A stretch of 64,000 nt of DNA from the NCBI GenBank assembly GCA_020721005.1, contig DYNP01000001.1:186001-250000 (forward strand), in the 5' to 3' direction. A model generated the notes under the pieces. That model had not been told where the DNA came from, ran no database searches, and saw only the letters and a list, made by a program, of their open reading frames with translations. Of the stretch, positions 27,340 through 36,681 are shown piece after piece (the first letter of the stretch is position 1; each line of letters starts with the position of its first letter). The stretch comes from Thiomargarita sp. GTDB taxonomy: Bacteria; Pseudomonadota; Gammaproteobacteria; Beggiatoales; Beggiatoaceae. The position numbers and the translations under genes are program-made.

Positions 27340-27374
27340 GTCGGGTTGCAGCGTAAAAACGTGCCCAACCCGAC
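27340..27374. repeat. REP-like palindrome
   Basis: Arms GTCGGGTTG and CAACCCGAC (9 bp, perfect) enclose an inner imperfect stem GCAGCGT/ACGTGC. It lies in the 270-base gap between the sulfotransferase and lipoprotein genes, where nothing else is recognisable. It probably also ends transcripts from the exopolysaccharide cluster. Confidence 0.7.
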
Positions 27375-27476
27375 TGGCTTGTTATTTATTCTCCTTCTTG
27401 GCAAGGAGGGGTAAGAGGTGATTCTCCTTCGGGACTGGCAATTCTTTCTTTATTCCTATGACTAGAAAGAGAATTA

Positions 27477-28316
27477 CTACCAAGTACCCGTTACTTTCCT
27501 TTGGAGTCTGCGTAAAAAATTCATGGACTTGATGAACAAGGGACTTTCTAAACGCAGGTTGTGTTGAGCATAGCCATATTTTTGCATGATGGCTTGGGTC
27601 TCAGGTGGACAAGGTAAAGGAGGATGATATTTGAGCAAACGACGCGTTAATTGTCGTCCTTCTTGTAACAAGGATTTGTTATAAGGGACTTCCAGAAAAT
27701 CAAACATTTTGGCTAAACTGGCTTGGGTATGTTCAACAATGTCTTCATATTTGATGTCCAACATGGGAACTTCTTGTTTTTGTTTTTCTTGTTCAACCCA
27801 GGTTTCATGCATAGTCCAACGGTGTAAAATTTCGGCTTCAGTCATGCCTTTCCAAAGGTCTCCAATGAATACTTTTGAGCTTTGTACCGTGGGAAAGGGG
27901 TGTCGAATGAGGTGGATGAAGCGGGAATTTGGAAAGTGAGTTTTGATGAAAGGGAGAATTTCGGGATCGATTTGTTGAAAGGGTTTCTGGTCTCCAATCC
28001 ACAGTAAGTGCTCTTTGTCCATGGGGACCAACTTTTTGGAACCTTCTCTCATTAAAGTGGTTTGCAGGGTGATAAAGTTTTCCATAGGCGTTTTGTCTTT
28101 GGAAAGCAGGTCCCGGTATTTTTCTAGGGTGGCATTCATGCCCAACGGGGTGTCCCATTGATAGGGAATGATGTCTAGGCCTTGGTGGAAACGATAGAGT
28201 ATCCAGATGATGTCCGATTCATTGGAAATGAAGATATTGGGGTGCAAATTGAGTAGGTGCATGAGTTGTGTGGAACCACTGCGTTTGTTACCAACAATGA
28301 AAACGGCTTTGATCAT
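27477..28316 (-). CDS. sulfotransferase family protein
   Basis: A 279-residue PAPS-dependent sulfotransferase. The 5'-phosphosulfate loop is VGNKRSGSTQLMHLLNLHP (about residues 8-26) and the 3'-phosphate-binding motif FIHLIRHPFPTVQSS (about 134-148). YEDIVEHTQASLAKMFDFLE matches the family's later conserved stretch. It would transfer sulfate to a carbohydrate hydroxyl. As the last gene of a four-gene unit with a pyruvyltransferase-like protein, a flippase and an O-antigen ligase, it probably decorates the polysaccharide made by that cluster. Confidence 0.88.
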   Translation of the reverse strand: MIKAVFIVGNKRSGSTQLMHLLNLHPNIFISNESDIIWILYRFHQGLDIIPYQWDTPLGMNATLEKYRDLLSKDKTPMENFITLQTTLMREGSKKLVPMDKEHLLWIGDQKPFQQIDPEILPFIKTHFPNSRFIHLIRHPFPTVQSSKVFIGDLWKGMTEAEILHRWTMHETWVEQEKQKQEVPMLDIKYEDIVEHTQASLAKMFDFLEVPYNKSLLQEGRQLTRRLLKYHPPLPCPPETQAIMQKYGYAQHNLRLESPLFIKSMNFLRRLQRKVTGTW

Positions 28317-28336
28317 GAGTAGGTTACCTGTTGTAA

Positions 28337-29641
28337 TTAGTTGATTTGATAGAGAAATTGTTGAACTTGTTGTTGAATAAGGGGAACAGTGTCATGGAGG
28401 GTTTGGGTGATGGCATGCCGTTGTTGAAAAAGGGAATCAAGTTGGGCAAGTAGTTGGTGTTGTTCTATTGTTCTCAAGTCAATTACCGAGTCGTCAATGC
28501 CTACTGAAGAGAATACTCCTTTGAATTTGTCGCTGTAGGCTAAACCGATGGTGGGAATGTATTGGGACATGGCGCCGATGCAAGCGTGCATGCGGGAGCC
28601 TAGGAAAAAATCACAGTGTCCAATGACATATTTGATTTGTTTGTGATGGAGAATGCCTTCAATGGTCAAGATCCGATCTGGATATTCGGCATGGAGTTGT
28701 TGATAGAGGGTGAAACAGGCGTTGGGGTCGCTTTCTGTGTGTCCAATTTCGGCAAATACATGGGGGACTAAGAGGAGCTGGGTGTTGGGTTGTTGTAGAA
28801 AGTAACGGGCAATAGCTTGTATTAGAGTGGGGTAATGTTCTTTGAGACCGAATTGGGTTTGGGGACTGTGGTAAAGTAAGCCACTGAGATTTAAGCCGAT
28901 TAGAGTGGATCCGGGGTGTTTGAGTGCTTGGAGTTTGGGAATGATGGGGTGGTCTGAGAATTCAGTGTCCAAGGTGAATGCCACATCGGGTACAAAGTGG
29001 ATGAGTTTGTGGCTGGCCTGATTGCCGAGCAAGCGTTGCACTTCAGTGATGCTGTAACGGTCCCTGGAGTAAATGGCAGTGCTGTGGGTGAGAAGGTGGC
29101 GGGCCAGTTGTCGCGCCAAGGAGTGCTTGAAGGGACCATAGGTTTGGGGCAGTAAGATGAGTTTTTTGCCGCAGAGAATGAATAGCCATTTGAGTAGACT
29201 GTGATGAATGAGTTTCCGCAGTCCATAGATGTCGCTGAAACTGTCGCCGGCAGTGATGTCAAAGACCAGATCGGTGTGCATGATCCGTTTGAAATAGGGG
29301 TTGTTGGTTTCGAGTTTCCTTTGTAGAGTCGAATTGGGAATGAGTTTGAGGAGCAGGGCGGAAAAGATAAGACGGTATAGATGGTGGGGTTTGAGCCAAT
29401 TTTTACCGCCCCCAAAGTTAACTCGTTGAATAGTAACGGTTTGTTGGTTGAAAGTTAAGATTTGTTGAGTTTCTTCCAGGTGGGCTTTTAGGTAGACTTG
29501 AGCGTCTGGCCAGCGGGTAAAAATGCATTTTAGACTGGCTTCAGCCAGGGCACTGACGCCCATATTGGCAGTTTCAAAGATGGCCCCGAAGAACCCAATG
29601 GTCAGGGGAGTGGTTTGGAGGTGTGGAGAGTGAGGTGTCAT
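28337..29641 (-). CDS. polysaccharide pyruvyl transferase family protein
   Basis: A 434-residue member of the WcaK/CsaB/AmsJ-type family, which adds ketal pyruvate from PEP to sugar residues of exopolysaccharides. Visible family landmarks are IGFFGAIFETANMGVSALA at the N-terminus, DITAGDSFSDIYG, LILLPQTYGPFK, STAIYSRDRYS and IGHCDFFLGSRMHACIGA near the C-terminus. The last motif, G.RmH, is the most conserved. It lies 9 bases from the flippase gene and 21 from the sulfotransferase gene, so all are co-transcribed. The acceptor sugar is unknown. Confidence 0.88.
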   Translation of the reverse strand: MTPHSPHLQTTPLTIGFFGAIFETANMGVSALAEASLKCIFTRWPDAQVYLKAHLEETQQILTFNQQTVTIQRVNFGGGKNWLKPHHLYRLIFSALLLKLIPNSTLQRKLETNNPYFKRIMHTDLVFDITAGDSFSDIYGLRKLIHHSLLKWLFILCGKKLILLPQTYGPFKHSLARQLARHLLTHSTAIYSRDRYSITEVQRLLGNQASHKLIHFVPDVAFTLDTEFSDHPIIPKLQALKHPGSTLIGLNLSGLLYHSPQTQFGLKEHYPTLIQAIARYFLQQPNTQLLLVPHVFAEIGHTESDPNACFTLYQQLHAEYPDRILTIEGILHHKQIKYVIGHCDFFLGSRMHACIGAMSQYIPTIGLAYSDKFKGVFSSVGIDDSVIDLRTIEQHQLLAQLDSLFQQRHAITQTLHDTVPLIQQQVQQFLYQIN

Positions 29642-29649
29642 AAGGGTGC

Positions 29650-31281
29650 TTAGGGTTGTTGAGGTGGTTTTTTATTTTTAGGGGAAAGCCGAAAGACTAG
29701 GCGTAAGATGCGTTTGATCTTGTTGCGCCACCGGTCTTGTTCTTCGGGTTTAAAGATGAAGCGGTAGATGAGAGTGGCAGTGCATAAGGTGTAAATGGTG
29801 CCACCGATGAGAATAAAGCCCAGGGCATGCCAACGGTTGTGCATGGCTTGTTCTAACCAGGGGAGCATGAGGAGGAACAGTAGGTAGGCAATGAAATATG
29901 GCATCAGTCCAGGTAAGATGGCCTGGGTGAGAAAGGTGGTTTGTTTGACGCCAATTTTCCAGTTGTTGTTGATGAGATAGAGGGTGGCGCTGAGGAGGGT
30001 CCCTATGGCTATGGCTATGGCAATGTTGAGAATGGTTATTCCCCAAAAATGGAGGATAAGGAAAATGCTGAGTCCCGTGAAGAATAGTCTTGAGAAAGAA
30101 TAGGTTAGGTTATTCCCAGGTTTGTCAATGCCTTTGAAAAAGGAGGAGCCAGGTCCAGTGAGAACGTGCCAGTGTTGGGATAGAGTAAAGACAGTCATGA
30201 GGGTGGCTACGATTTGGTATTCAGGTTTGGTGCCTAACCATGCTACGATAAGGGGAGCTGAGAATGCGGCAATATAGCCCATCATGAAGCCAGTGATCAG
30301 GCCGGTGGTCCGGGAGCCTTGGAGGTAGACGTCAATCATTTCTTGTTGGCGTTGTTGGCTGTGCATGTAGGAGGTGGCGGGGAGGTAAACGGCACTCATG
30401 GCTGATGGGATGGTGACGACCATGCTGGGTAGTCTGGTCCCAAGTCCCAGCAAGGCGGTGGCCTGCATGTTGAGCAGGGTGCTGGAGAGAATTTTGTCTA
30501 TGGTGTTGAGAAAGATGCCGATCATGCCGGAAAGTTGTAGAATGGCACCGAATCGATAGAATACTTTAAAGTAGCTGGGACTGAAGTGTTTAAGGTGGAT
30601 GGATAGTCCTGGAACAAAGTAGTATGAAAGGGCAATGTAGGCTACAGTGCTGATTAGATAGCGGACAATAAGGGCGTATAAAAGGGCGTAGATACCCAAT
30701 CCTTGGAATAGGAGGAGAATGATGAGGATGGTTTCCACGATGAGGGTAATGATGAAGATCCAGGTGGTTTCGGCGATTTTTTGTAATCCATTGAGCATTC
30801 TCATAAAGCCGCCAAAGCTGAGTTGAAAGATGAACATACAGGCAGTGCCTAGGAATAGAAAGTAGGCGGTTTGGTGAAGTTCGGGGGGAATGACGAAGAT
30901 TTTTTCGACAATGAAGTCTAAAAAGAAGATGAAGGGAATGAGGGACATGAGTAGGATGAAGGTGACCAATACAGTGCCAGTGGAGAGTAAGCCATTGATT
31001 TTGTCGATTTCGTCTTTGGCATGGTATTCTGCTACGTATTTTACATAGACATTGGTGACTCCAAAGGCGCCTAGGTTGAGATAGGTGACAATGGTGAAAC
31101 AGATGGCCCAGATTCCATACTCGTCAAGGGAGACAAAGCTGAGGGTCAGGGGGGGGAGGAAGATACGGGTGATCAGGTTGAAGATTTTGGATAAAACTGT
31201 GATCAAGAGGTTTCTTGAGATGAGTTTTTCCATGTCATGTTTGTCAATGACTTGGTGAGGTTGTAGGGGTGAGATGGACAT
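29650..31281 (-). CDS. polysaccharide flippase (Wzx/MATE-like)
   Basis: A 543-residue inner-membrane protein with about 12-14 hydrophobic helices, of the multidrug/oligosaccharidyl-lipid/polysaccharide exporter superfamily. The N-terminal SRNLLITVLSKIFNLITRIF and FVSLDEYGIWAICFTIVTYLNLG are typical of O-antigen and exopolysaccharide flippases. It would move lipid-linked repeat units across the inner membrane. The C-terminal tail is basic (KIKRILRLVFRLSPKNKKPP). It sits between the pyruvyltransferase-like and ligase/polymerase genes, with 8-9 base gaps. Confidence 0.9.
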   Translation of the reverse strand: MSISPLQPHQVIDKHDMEKLISRNLLITVLSKIFNLITRIFLPPLTLSFVSLDEYGIWAICFTIVTYLNLGAFGVTNVYVKYVAEYHAKDEIDKINGLLSTGTVLVTFILLMSLIPFIFFLDFIVEKIFVIPPELHQTAYFLFLGTACMFIFQLSFGGFMRMLNGLQKIAETTWIFIITLIVETILIILLLFQGLGIYALLYALIVRYLISTVAYIALSYYFVPGLSIHLKHFSPSYFKVFYRFGAILQLSGMIGIFLNTIDKILSSTLLNMQATALLGLGTRLPSMVVTIPSAMSAVYLPATSYMHSQQRQQEMIDVYLQGSRTTGLITGFMMGYIAAFSAPLIVAWLGTKPEYQIVATLMTVFTLSQHWHVLTGPGSSFFKGIDKPGNNLTYSFSRLFFTGLSIFLILHFWGITILNIAIAIAIGTLLSATLYLINNNWKIGVKQTTFLTQAILPGLMPYFIAYLLFLLMLPWLEQAMHNRWHALGFILIGGTIYTLCTATLIYRFIFKPEEQDRWRNKIKRILRLVFRLSPKNKKPPQQP

Positions 31282-31290
31282 AGGGGAGGG

Positions 31291-32703
31291 TTATAAGGTT
31301 CGCTGGAAATGGAAACGGTTGGAGGTAAAATCGGGTTGGGAATAGGGTGTGGAACTGGTAGGGACCGGTTGCGAAGAAGTTTGTAAGTAGGCGTCACACC
31401 AGCCAAATAGGATAAAGAGTAGGGTGAGGTTGGTTTGGAATAGGGCTACTGTGGCAATGAAGATGAGGTGGGCGACAAGTAGGGCCAGTAGGGTCATGGA
31501 GAATTCAGTTTCGGGAGTTTTGGAGGTGGGTTGGTGCAGGGCCCGATTGAGCAGTTTGGCCATAAGGTACAGGAAGAGACTGGTGAAGCAGGTTACGGAG
31601 ATGATGCCGTGGTTTAGGGCCAGCAATAGGTAGTAGTTGTCGACTGACCATTGGAATTTGTCTTGGGGCCAGCCCAGTCTTCCCCAACCCAATAGCCATC
31701 GTTCTAAAATTACTTCTCCATAGGTGGTCAGGAGTTCAAAGCGATAGGCAACGGTTTGTAATTCTTGGGAGCTTTCGGCGGCTTCTTCAGTGCTGATGGA
31801 GGCAAAGCGTTTGATAGCCTCATCAGCTGCCAGTCCCAACAGGACAGCTAAGATGAGAATGGCAAGTAATAGGATGTATCTTTTCAGGGGTTGTCTGGCC
31901 AGTTTCACGACGTGGACAAGGATGAAGATGATGAGGATTGAGACTGCCGCGCTTAGCCATGGACCTCGGGAAAGGGTGCTGACCATGCCCAGCAGCAATA
32001 GTGCTGCCATGAAAGAGGGGAGGGGCAGACGGGGCCAGTTTTTAATGGGTTTGGCTGGCCAGGCGTGTTGCCAGGTGAGCCAACGGTGCAAACGGAAGCC
32101 AATGACCATGATCATGCCGGCCATGATGGGGTGTAAGAAGGGACCTTCGGCTCGGGTGAGTCCCCAACGGTGTTCAGTGTCTCGCGTCCAGCCTTGTCCA
32201 AAAAAGGGGCCAAGGGCTTTTTGCCAGAGACCGTGACCTTGGCGAAAGAAGAGTTCATAAATCATGAGGACCGCAATGATGCAGAGGACGATGACGATTA
32301 TTTTAGCTAAGGTTGTTCGCAATTGATAGGGTTCAATCAGCAGTTTGGCGAGTAAATAGGGAACTAGGACGGAGAGGAACATGCTGGCCATGAGGTTTTG
32401 GGCTTCTTTATATCCTAATGCAGCATATTCAGAGAGGCTTACGAAAAGTACAAAAGTGAATACCAGTCCGTCTGTAACGGTAAATCGATAGTGTTGAATA
32501 CCTTTAACGATGAGTAAGGCGAGAACTGCCAGAGCGCTGGCTTCCGCAAATGAAGGATCTGGAATAAGGGGAGGTTTCCATTGAAAATGGGAGGGAAACC
32601 AGAGCAGTACTGGAATGTAAACTCCGACAAAAGCGAGTTGAGGGGAACGAGTGTGAGCAAAATAGGCAGCAAATAGTGCGGGTAGAAGAACGAGCAGGGT
32701 CAT
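31291..32703 (-). CDS. O-antigen ligase/polymerase family protein
   Basis: A 470-residue polytopic membrane protein, first gene of the exopolysaccharide unit. About 11-12 helices are visible, with a periplasmic loop (about residues 285-345) containing RFELLTTYGEVILERWLLGWG. That loop and LTRAEGPFLHPIMAGMIM with LSRGPWLSA fit the Wzy_C/O-antigen ligase fold. Such proteins either ligate O-antigen to lipid A-core (WaaL) or polymerise repeat units (Wzy); sequence does not say which. It ends 9 bases before the flippase gene. Confidence 0.87.
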   Translation of the reverse strand: MTLLVLLPALFAAYFAHTRSPQLAFVGVYIPVLLWFPSHFQWKPPLIPDPSFAEASALAVLALLIVKGIQHYRFTVTDGLVFTFVLFVSLSEYAALGYKEAQNLMASMFLSVLVPYLLAKLLIEPYQLRTTLAKIIVIVLCIIAVLMIYELFFRQGHGLWQKALGPFFGQGWTRDTEHRWGLTRAEGPFLHPIMAGMIMVIGFRLHRWLTWQHAWPAKPIKNWPRLPLPSFMAALLLLGMVSTLSRGPWLSAAVSILIIFILVHVVKLARQPLKRYILLLAILILAVLLGLAADEAIKRFASISTEEAAESSQELQTVAYRFELLTTYGEVILERWLLGWGRLGWPQDKFQWSVDNYYLLLALNHGIISVTCFTSLFLYLMAKLLNRALHQPTSKTPETEFSMTLLALLVAHLIFIATVALFQTNLTLLFILFGWCDAYLQTSSQPVPTSSTPYSQPDFTSNRFHFQRTL

Positions 32704-32804
32704 AATTGTGAAAAGTAAGGGGTTATAATACTCTGTTAATCTGACCCACAGCAGCGTCCAATGGCTTTGTGATCTTCATTAATTACGTTAAAAGTGGACT
32801 TTGA

Positions 32805-33443
32805 TCAGTCAGCGAGGGTGTCTAAGTGTTCCAATAGGATCAATTTGAATTGGTGTTGAATTTGAGCAAATTCCGTGCTGATTCCTAAATCCTGTAATTG
32901 AGTTATTTTTAACTGGGGATAGCCACAGGGGTTGAGGTTGGAGTAGGGGCTCAGGTCCATGGCAACGTTTAGGCTAAGGCCATGGTAGCTACAGTTTCGA
33001 CGAATACGTAAACCAAGGGCTGCAATTTTTTGGCGGTCTACATAAACGCCAGGCGCTCCCGGTTGTCGGTGTCCTTGGAGATGCAAAGTGGCTAAGTAGC
33101 GGATAATCAGTTCTTCTAACAGCCATACCAAGTATTTTACGCCCCATTTACGTCTACTTAAATCAAGTAAAATGTAAGCAATCAGTTGACCTGGACCGTG
33201 GTAGGTGACTTGTCCCCCTCGATCTGTGCGATATATGGAAAGGTGATCAGGGTTTTGTAAGATATGAGAAGGTTGAGCGGCCATGCCCAAGGTGTAGACT
33301 GAAGGATGTTGAAGTATCCACACTTCGTCAGCTGTTTCTGGAGTACGATGTTGGGTGAAGTGTTGCATGGCTTGGTAGGTGGTTAGGTAATCAACGGACT
33401 CAAATTCTTTGATGATGAGGCGAGTTGTTGAGTGATCAAGCAT
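32805..33443 (-). CDS. lipB: octanoyl-[acyl-carrier-protein]:protein octanoyltransferase
   Basis: LipB transfers the octanoyl group from ACP to lipoyl domains, the first step of endogenous lipoate synthesis. The 212-residue protein carries TDRGGQVTYHGPGQLIAYI (about residues 68-86), the catalytic lysine region KIAALGLRIRRNCSYHG and the catalytic-cysteine motif NLNPCGYP (about 165-172). The length is normal. lipA, often adjacent, is not seen here. A palindrome lies upstream between this gene and the UPF0114 gene. Confidence 0.96.
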   Translation of the reverse strand: MLDHSTTRLIIKEFESVDYLTTYQAMQHFTQHRTPETADEVWILQHPSVYTLGMAAQPSHILQNPDHLSIYRTDRGGQVTYHGPGQLIAYILLDLSRRKWGVKYLVWLLEELIIRYLATLHLQGHRQPGAPGVYVDRQKIAALGLRIRRNCSYHGLSLNVAMDLSPYSNLNPCGYPQLKITQLQDLGISTEFAQIQHQFKLILLEHLDTLAD

Positions 33444-33461
33444 GCGATTTTGGGATAAGTT

Positions 33462-33496
33462 GAAACCTGCCCAATTTTTAAAATTTGACAGGTTTC
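33462..33496. repeat. palindrome upstream of lipB
   Basis: Arms GAAACCTG (33462-33469) and CAGGTTTC (33489-33496), with an AT-rich inner stem AATTTT/AAAATT. It shares the ACCTG..CAGGT theme with 2414-2438. On the minus strand it lies after the UPF0114 gene and could be its terminator. Confidence 0.6.
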
Positions 33497-33579
33497 GTTA
33501 AATTTGAGTTGATAATGCAGGTCATCTATAGACTATTGCAAGGATTTGGGAATATCTCCAGCATTTGCTATCTAAGAGG

Positions 33580-34185
33580 TTAATGGCTGGAAGATTCAGC
33601 CTTGCTTTCGCTTTGAGATTCATTGGAATGGGATGAATGAGGTGGGTGGAGAACTCTTTCCATGATTGCAAACAACAATCCGGAAATGACAAAAGTCAAG
33701 TGAATGAGAACCAACCACATGACTGTTTCGGACTTCAATACATTTTGTCCATTGACCATGGTGAACAAGTCTCCTACTCCACTTTGCACATTGATGAACA
33801 CTTTAAGTAACTCAATGGAAGAAATGGCGACGATGGAACCGATGACCTTCAGTTTGAGGGCTGTGTAATCAATCTTGCCCATCCATTCTGGTCGATCCAC
33901 ATGTCCTTCCACAGCATCAATTTTAGAGACAAAATTTTCATATCCACTGAAAATGATAATAAGGAGTAAGTTGGCAATCAGGACAATATCCACCAGTCCC
34001 AACACTTGTAAGACCAGCTCTGTGCCTCCGATATTGAATACTTCTGGGACTAATTTGATGAATTTTTGAATGAACTTCACCATGAGAATAACCAAGGTAC
34101 CCACCAACCCTATGTAAAGGGGGGCAAGTAACCATCGACTTCTAAAGAGAATGCTTTCAATACCTTTTTCGATTGTATTATGCAT
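33580..34185 (-). CDS. UPF0114 (YqhA-like) membrane protein
   Basis: A 201-residue inner-membrane protein of the UPF0114/YqhA family. Four hydrophobic helices are visible (about residues 18-40, 55-80, 108-132 and 150-172), with the family motifs FRSRWLLAPLYIGL, ANLLLIIIFSGYENFVSKID and WMGKIDYTALKLKVIGSI. The function is unknown. I start at the ATG at 34185 because GGAG sits 6-9 bases upstream; a TTG four codons earlier is less likely. The last 20 residues are serine-rich. Nearby are the tat genes, separated by about 110 bases. Confidence 0.9.
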   Translation of the reverse strand: MHNTIEKGIESILFRSRWLLAPLYIGLVGTLVILMVKFIQKFIKLVPEVFNIGGTELVLQVLGLVDIVLIANLLLIIIFSGYENFVSKIDAVEGHVDRPEWMGKIDYTALKLKVIGSIVAISSIELLKVFINVQSGVGDLFTMVNGQNVLKSETVMWLVLIHLTFVISGLLFAIMERVLHPPHSSHSNESQSESKAESSSH

Positions 34186-34295
34186 ACTGGGCTCCAAAAT
34201 GAGTTAAGAAGTTGTTTGACAAGTTAGCAGGGCTTAAATCTTTAAAAAATATCCCTTTTTGACACAATCACCTTCTAAAATGTGGTTGAGAATGC

Positions 34296-35126
34296 CTATT
34301 GTTTATCACGATCATTGGGGTCTTGGTGCATAAGTTGTTTGCTTGAATCCTCCATAGTCAATGCGGTTGATTTATCTGTTGAAGATGCACTCTGTTTTCG
34401 ATGTTGCAACAAACGCGCTATGAACAGTCCCAACTCAAATAATAGCCACATGGGAACAGCCAATAGAGTTTGGGAAATCACATCCGGGGGCGTCATTAAC
34501 ATGCCGATGGTAAAAGCCATGACAATGATATAGGGACGTTTTTCCGTCAGTGATTCAGTGCTGATCATATCCATGGATACCAATACTATGGTGACCACTG
34601 GGACTTGAAAGGCAACCCCAAAAGCAAAAAATAGTTTGAGGATGAGGTCCAAGTAACGACTGATGTCTGGCATCATTTTTACCCCTTCTGGGGCAGTGCT
34701 CGCCATAAAATTGAACATGATTGGGAACACGACATAATACGCGAAAGCCATGCCCAAGTAAAACAAAAAGGTGCTGGAAACCAGAAGAGGCAATACCAGT
34801 GCTTTCTCATTCTCATAAAGTCCGGGGGCTACAAACGCCCAGATGTGGTATAAAATGGCTGGGACCGCCAGAAAAATGGAGAGCATGATCACCAGTTTAA
34901 AGGGCGTGAAAAACGGCGAAATCACGTCGATGGCAATCATGGAAGCGGTTTCAGGTAAAAAACGCAACAGTGGTTCCGCAAGGAAGGTAAATAAAGGATT
35001 GGCAAAGGGAATGAGTACCAGGAGGATGAGTCCCACTGCCAAGATAATTTTAAGTAATCGGCCTCGTAGCTCTACTAAGTGCTGAACAAAAGGCATTTCC
35101 TTTTGTTCCGGAGAATGATCGGTCAT
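34296..35126 (-). CDS. tatC: Sec-independent protein translocase TatC
   Basis: TatC is the polytopic receptor that recognises twin-arginine signal peptides. The 276-residue protein has the expected six membrane helices and the N-terminal signature MPFVQHLVELRGRLLKII. Conserved residues of the periplasmic cap (FVAPGLYENEK) and the loop PEGVKMMPDISRYLDL are present. Its start overlaps the tatB stop by four bases (ATGA). A Lys/Ser/Asp-rich C-terminal tail of about 40 residues extends past the last helix. The gene order tatA-tatB-tatC is the standard one. Confidence 0.97.
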   Translation of the reverse strand: MTDHSPEQKEMPFVQHLVELRGRLLKIILAVGLILLVLIPFANPLFTFLAEPLLRFLPETASMIAIDVISPFFTPFKLVIMLSIFLAVPAILYHIWAFVAPGLYENEKALVLPLLVSSTFLFYLGMAFAYYVVFPIMFNFMASTAPEGVKMMPDISRYLDLILKLFFAFGVAFQVPVVTIVLVSMDMISTESLTEKRPYIIVMAFTIGMLMTPPDVISQTLLAVPMWLLFELGLFIARLLQHRKQSASSTDKSTALTMEDSSKQLMHQDPNDRDKQ

Positions 35127-35476
35127 ACACTCTTATTGGGGGAATTGAGAACGGAAGCAGTGTCGGTGCCCGGCTTTTCAGTTCCCGAAGGAGTTTCGGT
35201 GACCACCGGTTGATTAAGATTTAATTCGCTGAGACTGGTTTTAGTCTCCTCTAAAAATTGGTGTAGGCTATTTTGTTCAGTTTGTCGAATAGCCTCTTTC
35301 ATTTCCTCAAGACGCAATTCCCGATCAATTTCTTGTTTGACTGAGGCGACAATGCGTCTGACTTTGCCCACCCACAGCCCGGCCTTTCGAGCCACTTGCG
35401 GCAACTTTTCAGGTCCAAATACAATTAAACTGATGACTGCAATTAAACAGAGTTCCCAAAAACCAATATCAAACAT
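35123..35476 (-). CDS. tatB: Sec-independent protein translocase TatB
   Basis: A 117-residue TatB. The N-terminal membrane helix (MFDIGFWELCLIAVISLIVF), the hinge GPEKLP and the amphipathic helix RKAGLWVGKVRRIVASVKQEI are all present. With TatC it forms the receptor complex for folded, cofactor-bearing proteins. It is 24 bases downstream of tatA and overlaps tatC. Confidence 0.96.
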   Translation of the reverse strand: MFDIGFWELCLIAVISLIVFGPEKLPQVARKAGLWVGKVRRIVASVKQEIDRELRLEEMKEAIRQTEQNSLHQFLEETKTSLSELNLNQPVVTETPSGTEKPGTDTASVLNSPNKSV

Positions 35477-35500
35477 GATGAATTGTCCACGTTAGAAAGG

Positions 35501-35791
35501 TTAAGTTTGGCTGGTTTGTTTGTCAGTGACCTGCCCTTTGATGATTCTGCCAGAATCATCGTCTTCATAAACAACTCTGCCTGAATTTTGTGAGACTGGG
35601 GTTTCTGAAACCTTGTTCGCTGAGGGAGTAATAGCAGCCGTTTCTTCTTCCTTTTCGCCATCTCGCATGGAACGACGGAAGCTGTTGATGGCGTCCCCCA
35701 AATCGCTGCCGATATTTTTCAATTTTTTCGTGCCGAACAAGAGAACGATGATCAGTAATAAAATGAGCAGTTGCCAAATGCTGATACCCAT
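35501..35791 (-). CDS. tatA: Sec-independent protein translocase TatA
   Basis: A 96-residue TatA, the pore-forming subunit. It has a short N-terminal helix ([17 protein letters not shown]), the hinge [14 protein letters not shown] and an amphipathic helix [10 protein letters not shown], then a polar acidic tail. It is the first gene of tatABC; hinT and hisE lie upstream on the same strand after a 190-base AT-rich gap. Confidence 0.96.
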   Translation of the reverse strand: MGISIWQLLILLLIIVLLFGTKKLKNIGSDLGDAINSFRRSMRDGEKEEETAAITPSANKVSETPVSQNSGRVVYEDDDSGRIIKGQVTDKQTSQT

Positions 35792-35983
35792 GAAATTATC
35801 CTTGGTTTAAGGGTTAAGGGAGGGGGGTGAGAACCGGGGAGTTTTTACTGTTTTTAAGTAAAATACTCTCCTTTAAAATTCTAACGAGTGTTCTATTTTA
35901 ACAGAAAGTGATTTAATTTGTCTATCATTGAGCAGGGGTTTACAGCGCAGGAGGCAATACTTCTATAGTGGAAAAATCCAATT

Positions 35984-36316
35984 TTAATCCCCCAAATCAG
36001 GTCCTCCCAATAAGTGAAAGTGGAGATGATACACGATTTGCCCTCCTCCTGGACCGGTGTTGATCACCGTACGAAAACCAGTATCTAACCCCTGTTGACG
36101 AGCCAAAGTGGGCAATAATCGCAACATATACGCCATTAATTCATCATCCTCCGGCGTTACTTCCACAAGAGAAGCGATATGCTTACGAGGGATCAGCAGC
36201 AAATGCACCGCGGCTTTGGGTTTAATATCCTTAAAAACCAATACCTTATCATCACTGTACACCTGTTGAGAAGGAATCGCTCCTTCAATCAACTTACAAA
36301 ATAAACAATCACTCAT
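35984..36316 (-). CDS. hinT: HIT-family purine nucleoside phosphoramidase (HinT-like)
   Basis: A 110-residue histidine-triad protein. The HxHxH motif is HLHFHLL near the C-terminus (about residues 98-104), and the N-terminus [19 protein letters not shown] is typical of HinT, with its C-x-x-C pair. It hydrolyses adenosine phosphoramidates. It overlaps the end of hisE by eight bases, an arrangement common next to tat genes in gammaproteobacteria. Confidence 0.95.
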   Translation of the reverse strand: MSDCLFCKLIEGAIPSQQVYSDDKVLVFKDIKPKAAVHLLLIPRKHIASLVEVTPEDDELMAYMLRLLPTLARQQGLDTGFRTVINTGPGGGQIVYHLHFHLLGGPDLGD

Positions 36317-36647
36317 GAGTACTTCCTTTAGTCAATTGTCGTTGAGCCTTTTCCACAAGTCCGGACTCCCCAAACCGTCGATCCAGTTCTTGGAGCAAGT
36401 CACGTGGATGCAGTCCCTGATGAGCAAGTAGGACCAAACTGTGAAACCATAGATCCGCCATTTCATAAAGTAACTGCTCAGATTGAGCATTTTTGGCTGC
36501 GATCACCGTTTCAGTCGCCTCTTCGCCAACTTTCTTAAGTATTTTATCCAATCCAGCTGCGTACAAACTGGCCACATACGAGTTTTGCGGATCAGCCGTT
36601 TTTCGCTGCTCTAAAATGTCTGCCAGTCTATAAAGTATATCGTTCAT
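36309..36647 (-). CDS. hisE: phosphoribosyl-ATP diphosphatase
   Basis: HisE (112 residues) removes pyrophosphate from PR-ATP in the second step of histidine synthesis. It is a stand-alone MazG-like all-alpha protein here, not fused to HisI. Characteristic segments are [36 protein letters not shown] and [11 protein letters not shown]. The metal-binding acidic residues are in GEEATE. Confidence 0.96.
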   Translation of the reverse strand: MNDILYRLADILEQRKTADPQNSYVASLYAAGLDKILKKVGEEATETVIAAKNAQSEQLLYEMADLWFHSLVLLAHQGLHPRDLLQELDRRFGESGLVEKAQRQLTKGSTHE

Positions 36648-36681
36648 AGCATTCAGTTGGCCCGATGTAGGGATAATTTAT

